64,000 nt of DNA from Hymenobacter swuensis DY53. GTDB taxonomy: Bacteria > Bacteroidota > Bacteroidia > Cytophagales > Hymenobacteraceae. Positions 8,467-16,214 of this stretch are shown here, one piece after another (within the stretch, counting starts at the first letter, position 1; each line of letters begins with the position of its first letter). The position numbers and the translations under genes were made by a program. The stretch is from positions 2,666,001 through 2,730,000 of the forward strand of contig NZ_CP007145.1 in assembly GCF_000576555.1 (NCBI RefSeq). Direction: 5' to 3'. A model generated the notes under the pieces. The model was not told the DNA's origin. It saw only the letters and a list, made by a program, of their open reading frames with translations, and ran no database searches.

Positions 8467-9030
8467 ATGACCGGTTATCGTCCTGATGCCCGTACGCTGG
8501 CCATGCTGCGCCGGGAGGCCGAGGAGGCGCGGATGGCCCAAATGGCGCATAACGCCCGCTGGGTAAACCGGGCGGCCGTGGTATTCTGTGTGGTGCTGGC
8601 CTTGGACTGGGCCTTGCCCCTGCAGCAGTTTTCCAATGAGCCTATTTTGGAGCGGCGGCCGGTTTCTATTGGGGCCACGCTTTCCAACCCCCAGATGGCT
8701 TACCGCATCCTTACGCCCCACACCAGCTTTCGGCTGCACACACGCCAGGCCTTTCGGGTGCAGGATGCCCGCACTCTAACGGTATGGCGCACGCCGCTGC
8801 TGCGTGTGGTACGGCTTGTGAAGGCCCCGGCTGTAGCCGCCGGCCGGGAGCCTTTTGCGCCCTACGGGGGCGGCGTCTATAACTCGGCCGTGGCGGCGTT
8901 TCCCATTATGCTGCTGCTGGTGGCCAGTTTGGGCCTGCTGTTACCCTTTTCGGCCGAAACCCGCCTGAATACGTCCGTGGTCAGCGGCTTGCTGTGGCTG
9001 GTTACGTTGGCTGTGATGCTGCTCTTTTAG
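8467..9030 (+). CDS. Hypothetical two-pass membrane protein
   Basis: 187 residues. A charged N-terminal segment (about 1-36) precedes a first membrane helix ('AAVVFCVVLALDWALPL' about 38-54); a roughly 80-residue Arg-rich, beta-like domain follows; then two close hydrophobic helices near the C-terminus ('AFPIMLLLVASLGLLLPF' and 'SGLLWLVTLAVMLLF'). No family recognised. The architecture suggests a domain held outside the cytoplasmic membrane. Confidence 0.6.
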   Translation: MTGYRPDARTLAMLRREAEEARMAQMAHNARWVNRAAVVFCVVLALDWALPLQQFSNEPILERRPVSIGATLSNPQMAYRILTPHTSFRLHTRQAFRVQDARTLTVWRTPLLRVVRLVKAPAVAAGREPFAPYGGGVYNSAVAAFPIMLLLVASLGLLLPFSAETRLNTSVVSGLLWLVTLAVMLLF

Positions 9031-9078
9031 GAGATGACAGGGGTTGGCCGTAGCCAGCCTCCTGACTCTGCCGGAGCT

Positions 9079-9086
9079 ACCTTTGC
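9079..9086 (+). promoter_or_regulatory. -7 box TACCTTTG upstream of the STAS/SEC14-like gene
   Basis: Matches the Bacteroidota primary-sigma -7 element TAnnTTTG, 37 bases before the ATG at 9124. No clear TTG was found at the usual -33 distance. Confidence 0.55.
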
Positions 9087-9123
9087 GGTAGCATTTTCTT
9101 CCTACGCCTTTCCGCTTCCCCCG

Positions 9124-9543
9124 ATGCCTACTAACCTGACTAACGGCTTTGGCAAGGTCTACCTAACCATTGCCTACGACCCGGCCAACAAGTGGGTGTA
9201 CAACAACTGGGTCGGCTACCAGACCTACACCGGCATTATTGCCGGGGCCGATGCCTGCCTGCCCACGCTGCAGGAACACGCCTGCGCCTACTTGCTCAAC
9301 GACAACCGCCAGGTGCTCGGCCCCTGGGACCACGCCGTGGAGTGGATTGTCACCAACTGGGCCCCGCGCGCCATTGCCAGCGGCCTGACCCACTTCGCCC
9401 ACATCGTCAGCTCCGAGTCGCTGGCGGCCCAGTCGGCCACGTCCATGCTGCTGGGCTTCGAGGGCCAGCTTACCATGCACATGTTCGATAATATCGAGGA
9501 CGCGCGTGCCTGGTTGCTGGCGGCACAGCAGTCAAACAAGTAG
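9124..9543 (+). CDS. STAS/SEC14-like domain protein
   Basis: 139 residues. The order 'YLTIAYDPANKWVYNNWVGYQT' (in two parts, about 10-31), 'YLLNDNRQVLGPWDHAVEW' and 'THFAHIVS', ending 'IEDARAWLLA', matches the single-domain SpoIIAA-like/STAS-SEC14 proteins widespread in Hymenobacter and relatives: a beta-alpha fold ending in an amphipathic helix. Function is not established; such proteins may bind lipids or act as anti-anti-sigma-like adaptors. The ATG at 9124 is chosen because the open frame before it overlaps the promoter. Confidence 0.65.
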   Translation: MPTNLTNGFGKVYLTIAYDPANKWVYNNWVGYQTYTGIIAGADACLPTLQEHACAYLLNDNRQVLGPWDHAVEWIVTNWAPRAIASGLTHFAHIVSSESLAAQSATSMLLGFEGQLTMHMFDNIEDARAWLLAAQQSNK

Positions 9544-9710
9544 CTCCCATTTTCATCCTCCCCGCGAGTTGCTGCGCTGGCCCGTGGCAGAGGATGCGGG
9601 CAGCAATCAAACTACTTATTACCTAATTCTAGGACTTACCGCAGCTACCGTATGGCGTAATTATTGCGCCTGCCTGCTGCACTAGTATTCCTTCCTCTAC
9701 TCCCTCTTCT

Positions 9711-10043
9711 ATGTTCAGCCGTCTACTACTACTGTTGCTGCTCACGTCGGCAGCTACCCCGGCCGTCCTGGCCCAATCCCCCAGCGCAACGCTCGCTGCG
9801 GCTGCTCCCGCGCAGTATGGCGTGGCCTACGTCACTTTCCTGGGAGGCGCTGGGTGTAAGCTGACCCTACAGGATGGCGTGACGCCTAACCCCAAGCTTA
9901 AACGCTATGAGGAGAACGGCCGTGACAAAGAGTTTGCCGATGAGGCGGCCGTGCTCAACTTCCTAGCCGCCCAGGGCTGGGAAGTGATGCCCTACAGCAA
10001 TGAGGAACGCAACCGCTACTTTCTCAAGCGCCGGGCCCGGTAA
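9711..10043 (+). CDS. Small exported hypothetical protein
   Basis: 110 residues with a strong signal peptide (Leu run at 5-11, cut after 'VLAQ' near 22). The mature part has a single Cys and ends in a charged region 'EEERN'-like with 'YFLKRRAR'. No family recognised. A decayed second copy, including the sequence just after the stop codon, lies at 12057-12270 on the same strand, so this gene has been duplicated locally. The hairpin at 10107-10161 closes it. Confidence 0.65.
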   Translation: MFSRLLLLLLLTSAATPAVLAQSPSATLAAAAPAQYGVAYVTFLGGAGCKLTLQDGVTPNPKLKRYEENGRDKEFADEAAVLNFLAAQGWEVMPYSNEERNRYFLKRRAR

Positions 10044-10106
10044 CTGAACCTCGTGTTCTATCTGGTTGTAGTGTGGCCTGCGTAGCGGGTTTCGTGCTGC
10101 ACCACA

Positions 10107-10161
10107 CGCAGAACGGGCCCGCCGGCAGCTGGTAACAGCTGGTCGGCGGGCCCGTTCTGCG
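10107..10161. terminator. GC-rich hairpin between convergent genes
   Basis: An 18-base arm (10107-10124) is exactly complementary to 10144-10161, with a further short inner stem. It sits between the small exported protein gene and the convergent roadblock gene. Confidence 0.75.
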
Positions 10162-10183
10162 GCTACTACACGCGTGGGGCGCC

Positions 10184-10552
10184 CTAGTTGAGAACGGCAG
10201 CCTGGCTTTTTACAATCTGACGCGCCATGGCCAGGTTCGTATCAGCCGAGTTCACGGCCAGGTAGATGAACTTGCCCCCGTCGGCCGAGAGCTTGAGCAG
10301 GTGCAGCTGGTCGGTCAGGGTCAGCAGGATGTCCTGGATGGTCTGGTTCAGCTTCAGGGCCTGAATGGCTTTTAACTTCTGCTTTACTACCTCCGTGTTG
10401 TAAGCGGCAGCCGTTTCGGCATCAAACGAAGCCAGGTTCGAATGGTGCGCCAGGGGCATACCCGTTTCCGTTTCCACCACGGCTACGGCTACCAGCGAGG
10501 GCAGTTCTTTCAGGATGTTTTGAATTACTTGGTTGGGGGTCAACGTGGACAT
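10184..10552 (-). CDS. Roadblock/LC7-like domain protein
   Basis: 122 residues. 'NILKELPSLVAVAVVETETG' (about 12-31) followed by 'MPLAHHSN' and a late strand-helix pair ('LHLLKLSADGGKFIYLAVNS') matches the Roadblock/longin-like fold: helix, two strands, helix, three strands, helix. Bacterial roadblock proteins are small partners of Ras-like GTPases and sensors of polarity or motility systems (MglB type). No GTPase gene is visible nearby. A related gene follows upstream in the same orientation, 33 bases away. Confidence 0.6.
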   Translation of the reverse strand: MSTLTPNQVIQNILKELPSLVAVAVVETETGMPLAHHSNLASFDAETAAAYNTEVVKQKLKAIQALKLNQTIQDILLTLTDQLHLLKLSADGGKFIYLAVNSADTNLAMARQIVKSQAAVLN

Positions 10553-10585
10553 GAACGCGAAAAAAGAAAGTGTAAAAAAGAAACG

Positions 10586-11008
10586 TTAAAAGGCGTGCCG
10601 ACGCAGAATGTCCCGCACCAGCGACATATTCGTATCGGCCAACCGGACGACCAGGTAGACGATCTGCCGGCCCTGGCCCACGGGGCGCAGGCAATGCAGC
10701 TGCTCATCGAGCACCACTACCAGATCGGTTACCTGCTGGCCCTGCAGCCACGGGGCGGCGAGCATCCGCTGCAGCCCCCGAAACAAGTCGGTACTGCGCC
10801 CTGTAAGCTTGTAGGGGTCGAATTTGGGCGTCGCCGTGTAAGCGGCTACCATTTTGCTGGAGGCGGTGTCCACCACCGCGACGGCCACTAATTCGGGCAG
10901 TTCCCGCAGCAGGTGCTGAATGAGCGTTTCCGCACTGGAGCGCGTAGCGCCCACGGCATCTCCCGTGATTTTTTTCACCACCAACTGGTTTAGAAAAGGG
11001 ATGCGCAT
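10586..11008 (-). CDS. Roadblock/LC7-like domain protein, paralogue of the next gene
   Basis: 140 residues from the ATG giving 'MRIPFLNQLVVKK'. The central motif 'HLLRELPELVAVAVVDTASS' closely parallels the downstream paralogue, and 'LHCLRPVGQGRQIVYLVVRL' parallels its late strands, as does 'ADTNMSLVRDIL' against 'ADTNLAMARQIV'. The two genes therefore arose by tandem duplication and may form a heterodimer. The C-terminal tail differs. Probably one operon with 10184-10552. Confidence 0.6.
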   Translation of the reverse strand: MRIPFLNQLVVKKITGDAVGATRSSAETLIQHLLRELPELVAVAVVDTASSKMVAAYTATPKFDPYKLTGRSTDLFRGLQRMLAAPWLQGQQVTDLVVVLDEQLHCLRPVGQGRQIVYLVVRLADTNMSLVRDILRRHAF

Positions 11009-11150
11009 GCAACTGCTTGAGTTAGCGGTGAGAGTAAGCGTTGAACAAGGATGGCATGCCCGGCGCGCAGGGGCCGGGCTCACAGCGCGCCGCCGGTTCC
11101 GGTCGGCTTCCCACAAACTACCGGAGCTGGCGGCGCGCTGGGTTAGCGGG

Positions 11151-11825
11151 TTAAAAAAACAGCCAGCGCTTTTTAGCCGTGGCAGCCTTTCCGGTGCGGG
11201 GCAGCAGCGTGACGTTGGCCGTGCCGCCCTTAGAGCGAATCACTTCCTCTTCCTTGTAGCCCGCGTAAGCGTATTGCAGCGTGGCCGGCTGCCCGGCAGC
11301 CATGCGCAACGTATACTGGCCCTCAGCATCCGTGCTGACGCCCGTACGGGTGCCTTTCACCCACACAGTAGCGCCCACCAGGGGCTTGCCATTTTCATCC
11401 AGAATGCGGCCCGCTACCGTGGAAACGCGCAACGCGCTGGCCTCGGCGGCCGACTCGGCCAACTCGCTCGTAACCGGCACGGCTTCCGTGGGCGTGTTGG
11501 GCAGGTTGGCTCCGGCGAAGACGGCCCCGCTTACCAGGGCGCTGCCCACGATAAGGGAAGCCGCCCGGCGGCGAAACCGCTCCGGCTCGGTGCGCATCAG
11601 CTCGAACTGCCGCTGCACCCAGCCCACGGGCTTTACCTGGTGGCCTTTTTGTTTGAGTTCGTAAAAGCGGCTGAGCGTTTCATCAGCCACTTGTTTATCT
11701 GCTTTAAGGAACGCGTCAACGAGTTCCGTATTCTGGCTGGATAGGTCACCGCGTAGATACGCGTCCCTATAGGCCGGCAGCAAATCTCCCGTTACCGGGT
11801 GAAATGGAGTCGCGCTTAGTTTCAT
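11151..11825 (-). CDS. Single-pass membrane protein with carboxypeptidase-regulatory-like domain
   Basis: 224 residues. An N-terminal cytoplasmic part (about 1-85) is rich in charged residues and resembles an anti-sigma-like or adaptor segment; one membrane helix ('ASLIVGSALVSGAVFAGANL' about 88-107); then a carboxypeptidase-regulatory-like domain ('VAGRILDENGKPLVGATVWV' about 137-156, 'GVSTDAEGQYTLRM'), a beta-sandwich common at the start of SusC/TonB proteins. Here the domain is not followed by a TonB barrel, so it is a stand-alone form. Upstream of the roadblock pair by 142 bases in the same direction. Function unknown. Confidence 0.65.
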   Translation of the reverse strand: MKLSATPFHPVTGDLLPAYRDAYLRGDLSSQNTELVDAFLKADKQVADETLSRFYELKQKGHQVKPVGWVQRQFELMRTEPERFRRRAASLIVGSALVSGAVFAGANLPNTPTEAVPVTSELAESAAEASALRVSTVAGRILDENGKPLVGATVWVKGTRTGVSTDAEGQYTLRMAAGQPATLQYAYAGYKEEEVIRSKGGTANVTLLPRTGKAATAKKRWLFF

Positions 11826-12056
11826 TTTGAGATGGTAGAGGTGTGGTATGTCGGAGAAGCCGTAAGGACTTTAATAAGTCATAATCGGGCACAAAGTTGC
11901 TTCCTATGCGCCGCAGTGGCCTTTGTACGTCTGCACAATTTCGTTGGTTCTGCATTTTTACCAGTTAAAACGTAGGATATACAAGACAAACAGCTATTCC
12001 TATTTTGGGAAAAGCCCTTATTTTAAATACCTTATATATTATACTTGCCAGTTTTT

Positions 12057-12270
12057 CCCTGGTGTAAGCTAAACCGTAGGCAGCTCCCTCTTCTTTCCCA
12101 GGGGCGTGCTCCTACTACCCGACCCAAAAACTACAAGGAAAATGGCCATGACAAGCTGTTTGCCGACGAAGCGGCCGTTCGATAACTTTCTGGCAGCATA
12201 AAGCTGGGAGACAGTCTCCTATGGGGATGAAAACAGCCGTTACTACTTTCTCAAGCGCCAAGCCTGGTAA
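12057..12270 (+). pseudogene. Decayed copy of the small exported protein gene at 9711-10043
   Basis: Matches the gene at 9711-10043 from the 'GGTGTAAGCT' segment through the end ('TTTCTCAAGCGCC') and continues into the same downstream flank ('GTAACTGAACC', 'GGCCTGCGTAGC'). Frameshifts and stops break the frame (for example after the segment encoding 'FADEAAV'). The signal-peptide part is replaced by AT-rich DNA. It shows a local duplication of about 250 bases followed by decay. Confidence 0.75.
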
Positions 12271-12370
12271 CTGAACCCGGTGTTCTACCGGTTGTGGTAT
12301 GGCCTGCGTAGCTTCGTGTTACGCAGGTCACTGCTGTTTTCTACTCTATCACTCCACCCTCCTATTTGCC

Positions 12371-13518
12371 ATGGAAGTAACGGGCCAGTTACGCCTTGAG
12401 AAGCTCTCTAAGAAGAAAGGCACTGCCCCCACCCAGCTCACTTTCTGCTGAGATAACCGCCGCCTGCGTCTGAGCACCGGTGAGTACTACCGCCCGGCCG
12501 ACAGAAACGCCAGAACCGGCCGGGTGAAGGACAAACCCGGCTCCTACGCCGAGCCCATCAACGGCGTGCTGGGCCGCTGGACGCTCGTGGCGCAGGAGGC
12601 CCACCAAGAAGCTCGGCGCAACGGGGAGCAGAGAGCCGCGTGAACTTGGCTACCGGCCGCTGAACAAGACCTATCTGCGGCGCCTGCACCAGGACCTGAC
12701 CGAGTTTAGTACCCGCTCACATTTCGCAGCATGAACCAGGAGTTCTACGACACCTTCCAGTACTATCAGCTCTCCGTGCTGGGCAATGAGGTCAACACGT
12801 TCAGCGGCTACATCAAGAATTTCCTCTACTGGTGCGATAAACGGCAACTGCCTGTAAACCAGCAGTTTCACGACTGGGTGGCCAAGAAATCCTACATTGG
12901 GGCTGACTTCCTCACGGCCCCGGAGCTGCAACGCTGGGCCAGTGTGGACCTGACCACGCCCCAGGTGTGGGAGCGGCTGCTGGGTACTTCCCCCACTTCC
13001 AGCGCATCCAAGGCCGCCGCAACCTCACCATCGAGGACCATCTGCAGCGCATCGTGCACGCCCGCGACAAGTCCCTGTTCTGCGCCTATACCGGCCTGCA
13101 CATCTCCGACGCCGATAAGCTGGCACCGGAGCACATTCACGGCGAGCTGATCCGTATCGAAGCCGGCAAGACGGGCATCGTGTGCCTGCTTCCGTTTATT
13201 GACGACGATGTGCTCAAACCCGTGCAGCTGGTGGCCAAGTACGCCGGCCGGGGCCTACCCACCTACCTGCCGGCAGCGCACGAACTGGACGCGTACCTGC
13301 CACACGTCGCGCACTTTGCTGGCATCACCCTTCTGCGCGTTGCCTCACGCATTGGCCGCAAGACCTTCATGAGCACCCGCATATACTAGGGTGTACCCCG
13401 CACCCAGATGATGGTGACCACCGACTACCAGATGGAGAAGAGCTTCATCCGCTACCTCGGCACCGACGAGCAGGAACTACTCGACAGCTACCGCCGCACG
13501 GCCCGCAAATCCTCGTAA
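12371..13518 (+). pseudogene. Tyrosine recombinase (phage-type integrase), inactivated
   Basis: Fragments in order read as a Bacteroidota tyrosine recombinase: an arm-type N-terminus ('MEVTGQLRLEKLSKKKGTAP', then 'RRLRLSTGEYYRPAD'), a core-binding domain ('QEFYDTFQYYQLSVLG', 'FLYWCDKRQL') and a catalytic domain ('YTGLHISDADKLAPEHI', 'GRKTFMSTRIY', 'MEKSFIRYLGTDEQELLDSY'). It is dead: stops near 12448 and 12643, a frame change near 12985 and a TAG near 13387. The first catalytic Arg, expected in 'TGLR', is His, and the late His/Trp position reads Tyr. Probably a remnant of an integrated element whose other genes are gone. Confidence 0.85.
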
Positions 13519-13567
13519 AACTGGGGGCGGATTGGGGGCGGGTCGCTGCATCATGCTGCTTACCGTT

Positions 13568-13674
13568 GCCTACTGACAAAAAGCAAAACGCCCTGCATGC
13601 TGCCAGCAGAGCGTTTTTAGTAGGCAGCGAAATGCAGGCACAAAAAAAGCCGTCCCCACCCGGAAACGGCTTTT
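13568..13674. terminator. Two consecutive hairpins downstream of glnA
   Basis: The first (about 13568-13626) pairs TGCCTACT with AGTAGGCA around an inner AAAACGC/GCGTTTT stem. The second pairs 13645-13653 with 13666-13674 and, read on the minus strand, ends in a T-run. Together they can stop transcription of glnA before it enters the integrase remnant. Confidence 0.65.
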
Positions 13675-13733
13675 CTGAAATCGTGGCGCGGAGAAAATTC
13701 CCACCCAACTCCGGCCCGATTCTGACTCTGGAC

Positions 13734-15923
13734 TTAGTGCCGGAACAACAGTTCGCGGTACTTTACCAGGGGCCAGTCCTCATCGGCTACCATCAGCTCC
13801 AGCTTATCAGCCGAGCGGCGGATGGCGTCGAAATGCGCTTTCACGGTGTCGCAGTACGCAATGGCGCGCTCCCGTGTATCCTCAATCTTGTTGGCCACTT
13901 TACGGGCGTTGATCATCTCATCCACCTGCGTTTTGATGGTGGTGATGTGCCGCGAAATAGCTTTGATAGTGTCCAGCGTAACGGTGGTATTCTCGTCGTC
14001 GAGGCCCAGTTCCCGCAGGCCGCGCACGTTGGTTACGAGCTTGGTCTGGTAGGCAACCGCCGTGGGGATGATGTGGTTTACGGCCAGGTCACCCATTACG
14101 CGGCTTTCGATCTGGATTTTCTTCATGTAGTCCTCCAGCAGAATCTCGTGGCGGGCGTGCAGCTCCACGTGCGAGAAGATGTTGTGGCGCTGGAACAGGG
14201 AAGCCGCTTCGTCCGTCACCATGGCATCCAGCGACTGGGGCGTGGTGGGGATGTTGCTCAGGCCCCGGGTAGCGGCCTCATCCTTCCACTCGTCGGAGTA
14301 GCCGTTGCCCTCGAAGCGGATGGCTTTCGAGCTGATAACGTACTCGCGCAGCACTTCCACAATGGCTACTTCCTTCTTCTTGCCTTCGCCGATGAGTTTA
14401 TCAACGGAGGTTTTGAAGTCGATGAGTTGCTCGGCCACAATGGCGTTGAGCGTGGTCATGGCCGAGGAGCAGTTGGCTGAGGAGCCTACCGCGCGGAACT
14501 CGAACTTGTTGCCGGTGAAGGCGAAAGGCGAGGTACGGTTACGGTCGGTGTTATCGAGTAGGATGGCCGGAATCTTGTCGATGCCGAGCTTCAGGTAGAT
14601 GTTGTCACCTTTATCCAGGGGCACTTTGGCGGTGCGCTCCAACTCATCCAGTACCGAGTCGAGCATCGAGCCCACGAATACCGACATGATGGCCGGCGGG
14701 GCTTCGTTGGCGCCCAAACGGTGGTCGTTGCTGGCCGAGGCGATGCTGGAACGCAGCAAATCGGCGTAGCGGTGAACAGCTTTGATGGTGGTGATGAAGA
14801 ACGCCAGGAACTGCAGGTTCTCTTTCGGACGACGACCGGGAGCCAGCAGGTTCACGCCGGTATCGGTGCTCATGGCCCAGTTGTTATGCTTGCCCGAGCC
14901 GTTAACGCCCGCGAAAGGCTTCTCGTGCAGCAGCACCTTGAAGTTGTGCTTGTCGGCCACGCGCTCCATGATGTCCATGAGCAGCTGGTTGTGGTCGACA
15001 GCCAGGTTAGCGTCCTCGAAGGTGGGGGCGCACTCGAACTGGTGCGGAGCCACCTCGTTGTGGCGGGTGCGCAGCGGGATGCCGAGCTTGTTAGCTTCCT
15101 CCTCGTACTCCAGCATGTAGGCGTGCACACGGGCCGGAATCGAGCCGAAGTAGTGGTCTTCGAGCTGCTGGCCTTTGGCCGGCGCGTGGCCGAACAGGGT
15201 ACGGCCGGTCATCACCAGGTCGGGGCGGGCGCTGTACAGGGCCTTATCTACCAAGAAGTACTCCTGCTCGATGCCCAGCGTGGTGTGCACACGCTGCACG
15301 TCTTTGTCGAAGTACTGGCACACATCCACGGCGGCCTTTTCCAGAGTAGCCAGCGACTTCAGCAGCGGGGCTTTGTAGTCGAGGGCTTCGCCGGTGTAGG
15401 CAACGAAGATGGTGGGAATGCACAGGGTTTTGGCCCCGGCGGTTTCAATGATGAAAGCGGGCGACGTGGGGTCCCAGGCCGTGTAGCCGCGGGCCTCGAA
15501 GGTGTTGCGGATGCCGCCGTTGGGGAACGACGAAGCATCGGGCTCCTGCTGCACCAGCGCCGAGCCTTTGAAGTTCTCGATTGGCCGACCGTCGGAGTTC
15601 AGGTCGAAGAACGAGTCGTGCTTTTCGGCGGTAGCACCGGTCAGAGGCTGGAACCAGTGCGTGTAGTGGGTGGCGCCTTTGGCCATAGCCCAGGTTTTCA
15701 TGGCCGAAGCCACGGCGTCGGCCACGCTGCGCTCTACCGGCGAGCCTTGCTTAATGGCTGCTTGTAGCTTCTTGAAGTATTCGCCAGGCATAGTAGCCCG
15801 CATGGCATCGAGGTTGAACACGTTCTTGCCGAACGTTTCGGAGCGACGCTCACCAGAGATGGTGACGGCCAGCGGCTGGCGCTGATCCACAAGTTCGAGG
15901 GCTTTGAAGCGAAGAATGGCCAT
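13734..15923 (-). CDS. glnA: Glutamine synthetase type III
   Basis: 729 residues, the length of GSIII (about 700-730) rather than GSI (about 470). It makes glutamine from glutamate, ammonia and ATP in the cytosol. Seen: the GSIII-specific N-terminal region ('ETFGKNVFNLDAMRATMPGE' about 29-48, 'WFQPLTGATAEKHDSFFD'), 'TLGIEQEYFLVD' and 'RTRHNEVAPHQFECAP' with metal-binding Glu residues, 'VNGSGKHNNWAMST', and 'HRLGANEAPPAIMSVF'. The C-terminal helical extension of GSIII is present. A promoter with TTG and TACCTTTG lies about 45 bases upstream. It stands alone; no glnB or amtB is adjacent. The start gives 'MAILRFKAL', usual for the family. Confidence 0.97.
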   Translation of the reverse strand: MAILRFKALELVDQRQPLAVTISGERRSETFGKNVFNLDAMRATMPGEYFKKLQAAIKQGSPVERSVADAVASAMKTWAMAKGATHYTHWFQPLTGATAEKHDSFFDLNSDGRPIENFKGSALVQQEPDASSFPNGGIRNTFEARGYTAWDPTSPAFIIETAGAKTLCIPTIFVAYTGEALDYKAPLLKSLATLEKAAVDVCQYFDKDVQRVHTTLGIEQEYFLVDKALYSARPDLVMTGRTLFGHAPAKGQQLEDHYFGSIPARVHAYMLEYEEEANKLGIPLRTRHNEVAPHQFECAPTFEDANLAVDHNQLLMDIMERVADKHNFKVLLHEKPFAGVNGSGKHNNWAMSTDTGVNLLAPGRRPKENLQFLAFFITTIKAVHRYADLLRSSIASASNDHRLGANEAPPAIMSVFVGSMLDSVLDELERTAKVPLDKGDNIYLKLGIDKIPAILLDNTDRNRTSPFAFTGNKFEFRAVGSSANCSSAMTTLNAIVAEQLIDFKTSVDKLIGEGKKKEVAIVEVLREYVISSKAIRFEGNGYSDEWKDEAATRGLSNIPTTPQSLDAMVTDEAASLFQRHNIFSHVELHARHEILLEDYMKKIQIESRVMGDLAVNHIIPTAVAYQTKLVTNVRGLRELGLDDENTTVTLDTIKAISRHITTIKTQVDEMINARKVANKIEDTRERAIAYCDTVKAHFDAIRRSADKLELMVADEDWPLVKYRELLFRH

Positions 15924-15965
15924 GCTAGAAGGTAGGCGTGAGAAAATAATTCGGGGTTAGTATGT

Positions 15966-15997
15966 CAAAGGTAGAGGCAAGTTGCCGGGTTTTGCAA
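15966..15997 (-). promoter_or_regulatory. glnA promoter, -7 and -33 elements
   Basis: On the minus strand: -7 box TACCTTTG (complement of 15966-15973) and TTG (complement of 15995-15997) with 21 bases between, close to the Bacteroidota consensus spacing. The ATG of glnA is 43 bases beyond the -7 box. Confidence 0.6.
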
Positions 15998-16202
15998 TAG
16001 CCCCATAATTTTTTCACCTATTTTTTCGATAAACAACCTTTTTTCACCCGTCACCCCCCTATAAAACTACAGACTTTCTAAAAAAGCACACTATTTCTTA
16101 ACACAACCTACCTTCATACTTACAGAGCCGGCAGTAGTAAGTGCTTCCCCACTCGGGCAAGGTTCCTTACCTGGGCGCTACCGTTGGTATGGGCCTGTCT
16201 TC

Positions 16203-16210
16203 TACCTTTG
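16203..16210 (+). promoter_or_regulatory. -7 box TACCTTTG 4 bases before a GTG start
   Basis: Only four bases separate this box from the GTG at 16215. As transcription begins about 5-8 bases after the -7 box, the mRNA should have little or no leader. Confidence 0.6.
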
Positions 16211-16214
16211 CGGA

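Noticed and set aside
13566..14480. Plus-strand frame opposite glnA
   Set aside because: Shadow of type III glutamine synthetase.
14721..15767. Long plus-strand frame opposite glnA
   Set aside because: Shadow; the minus-strand product is a clear enzyme.
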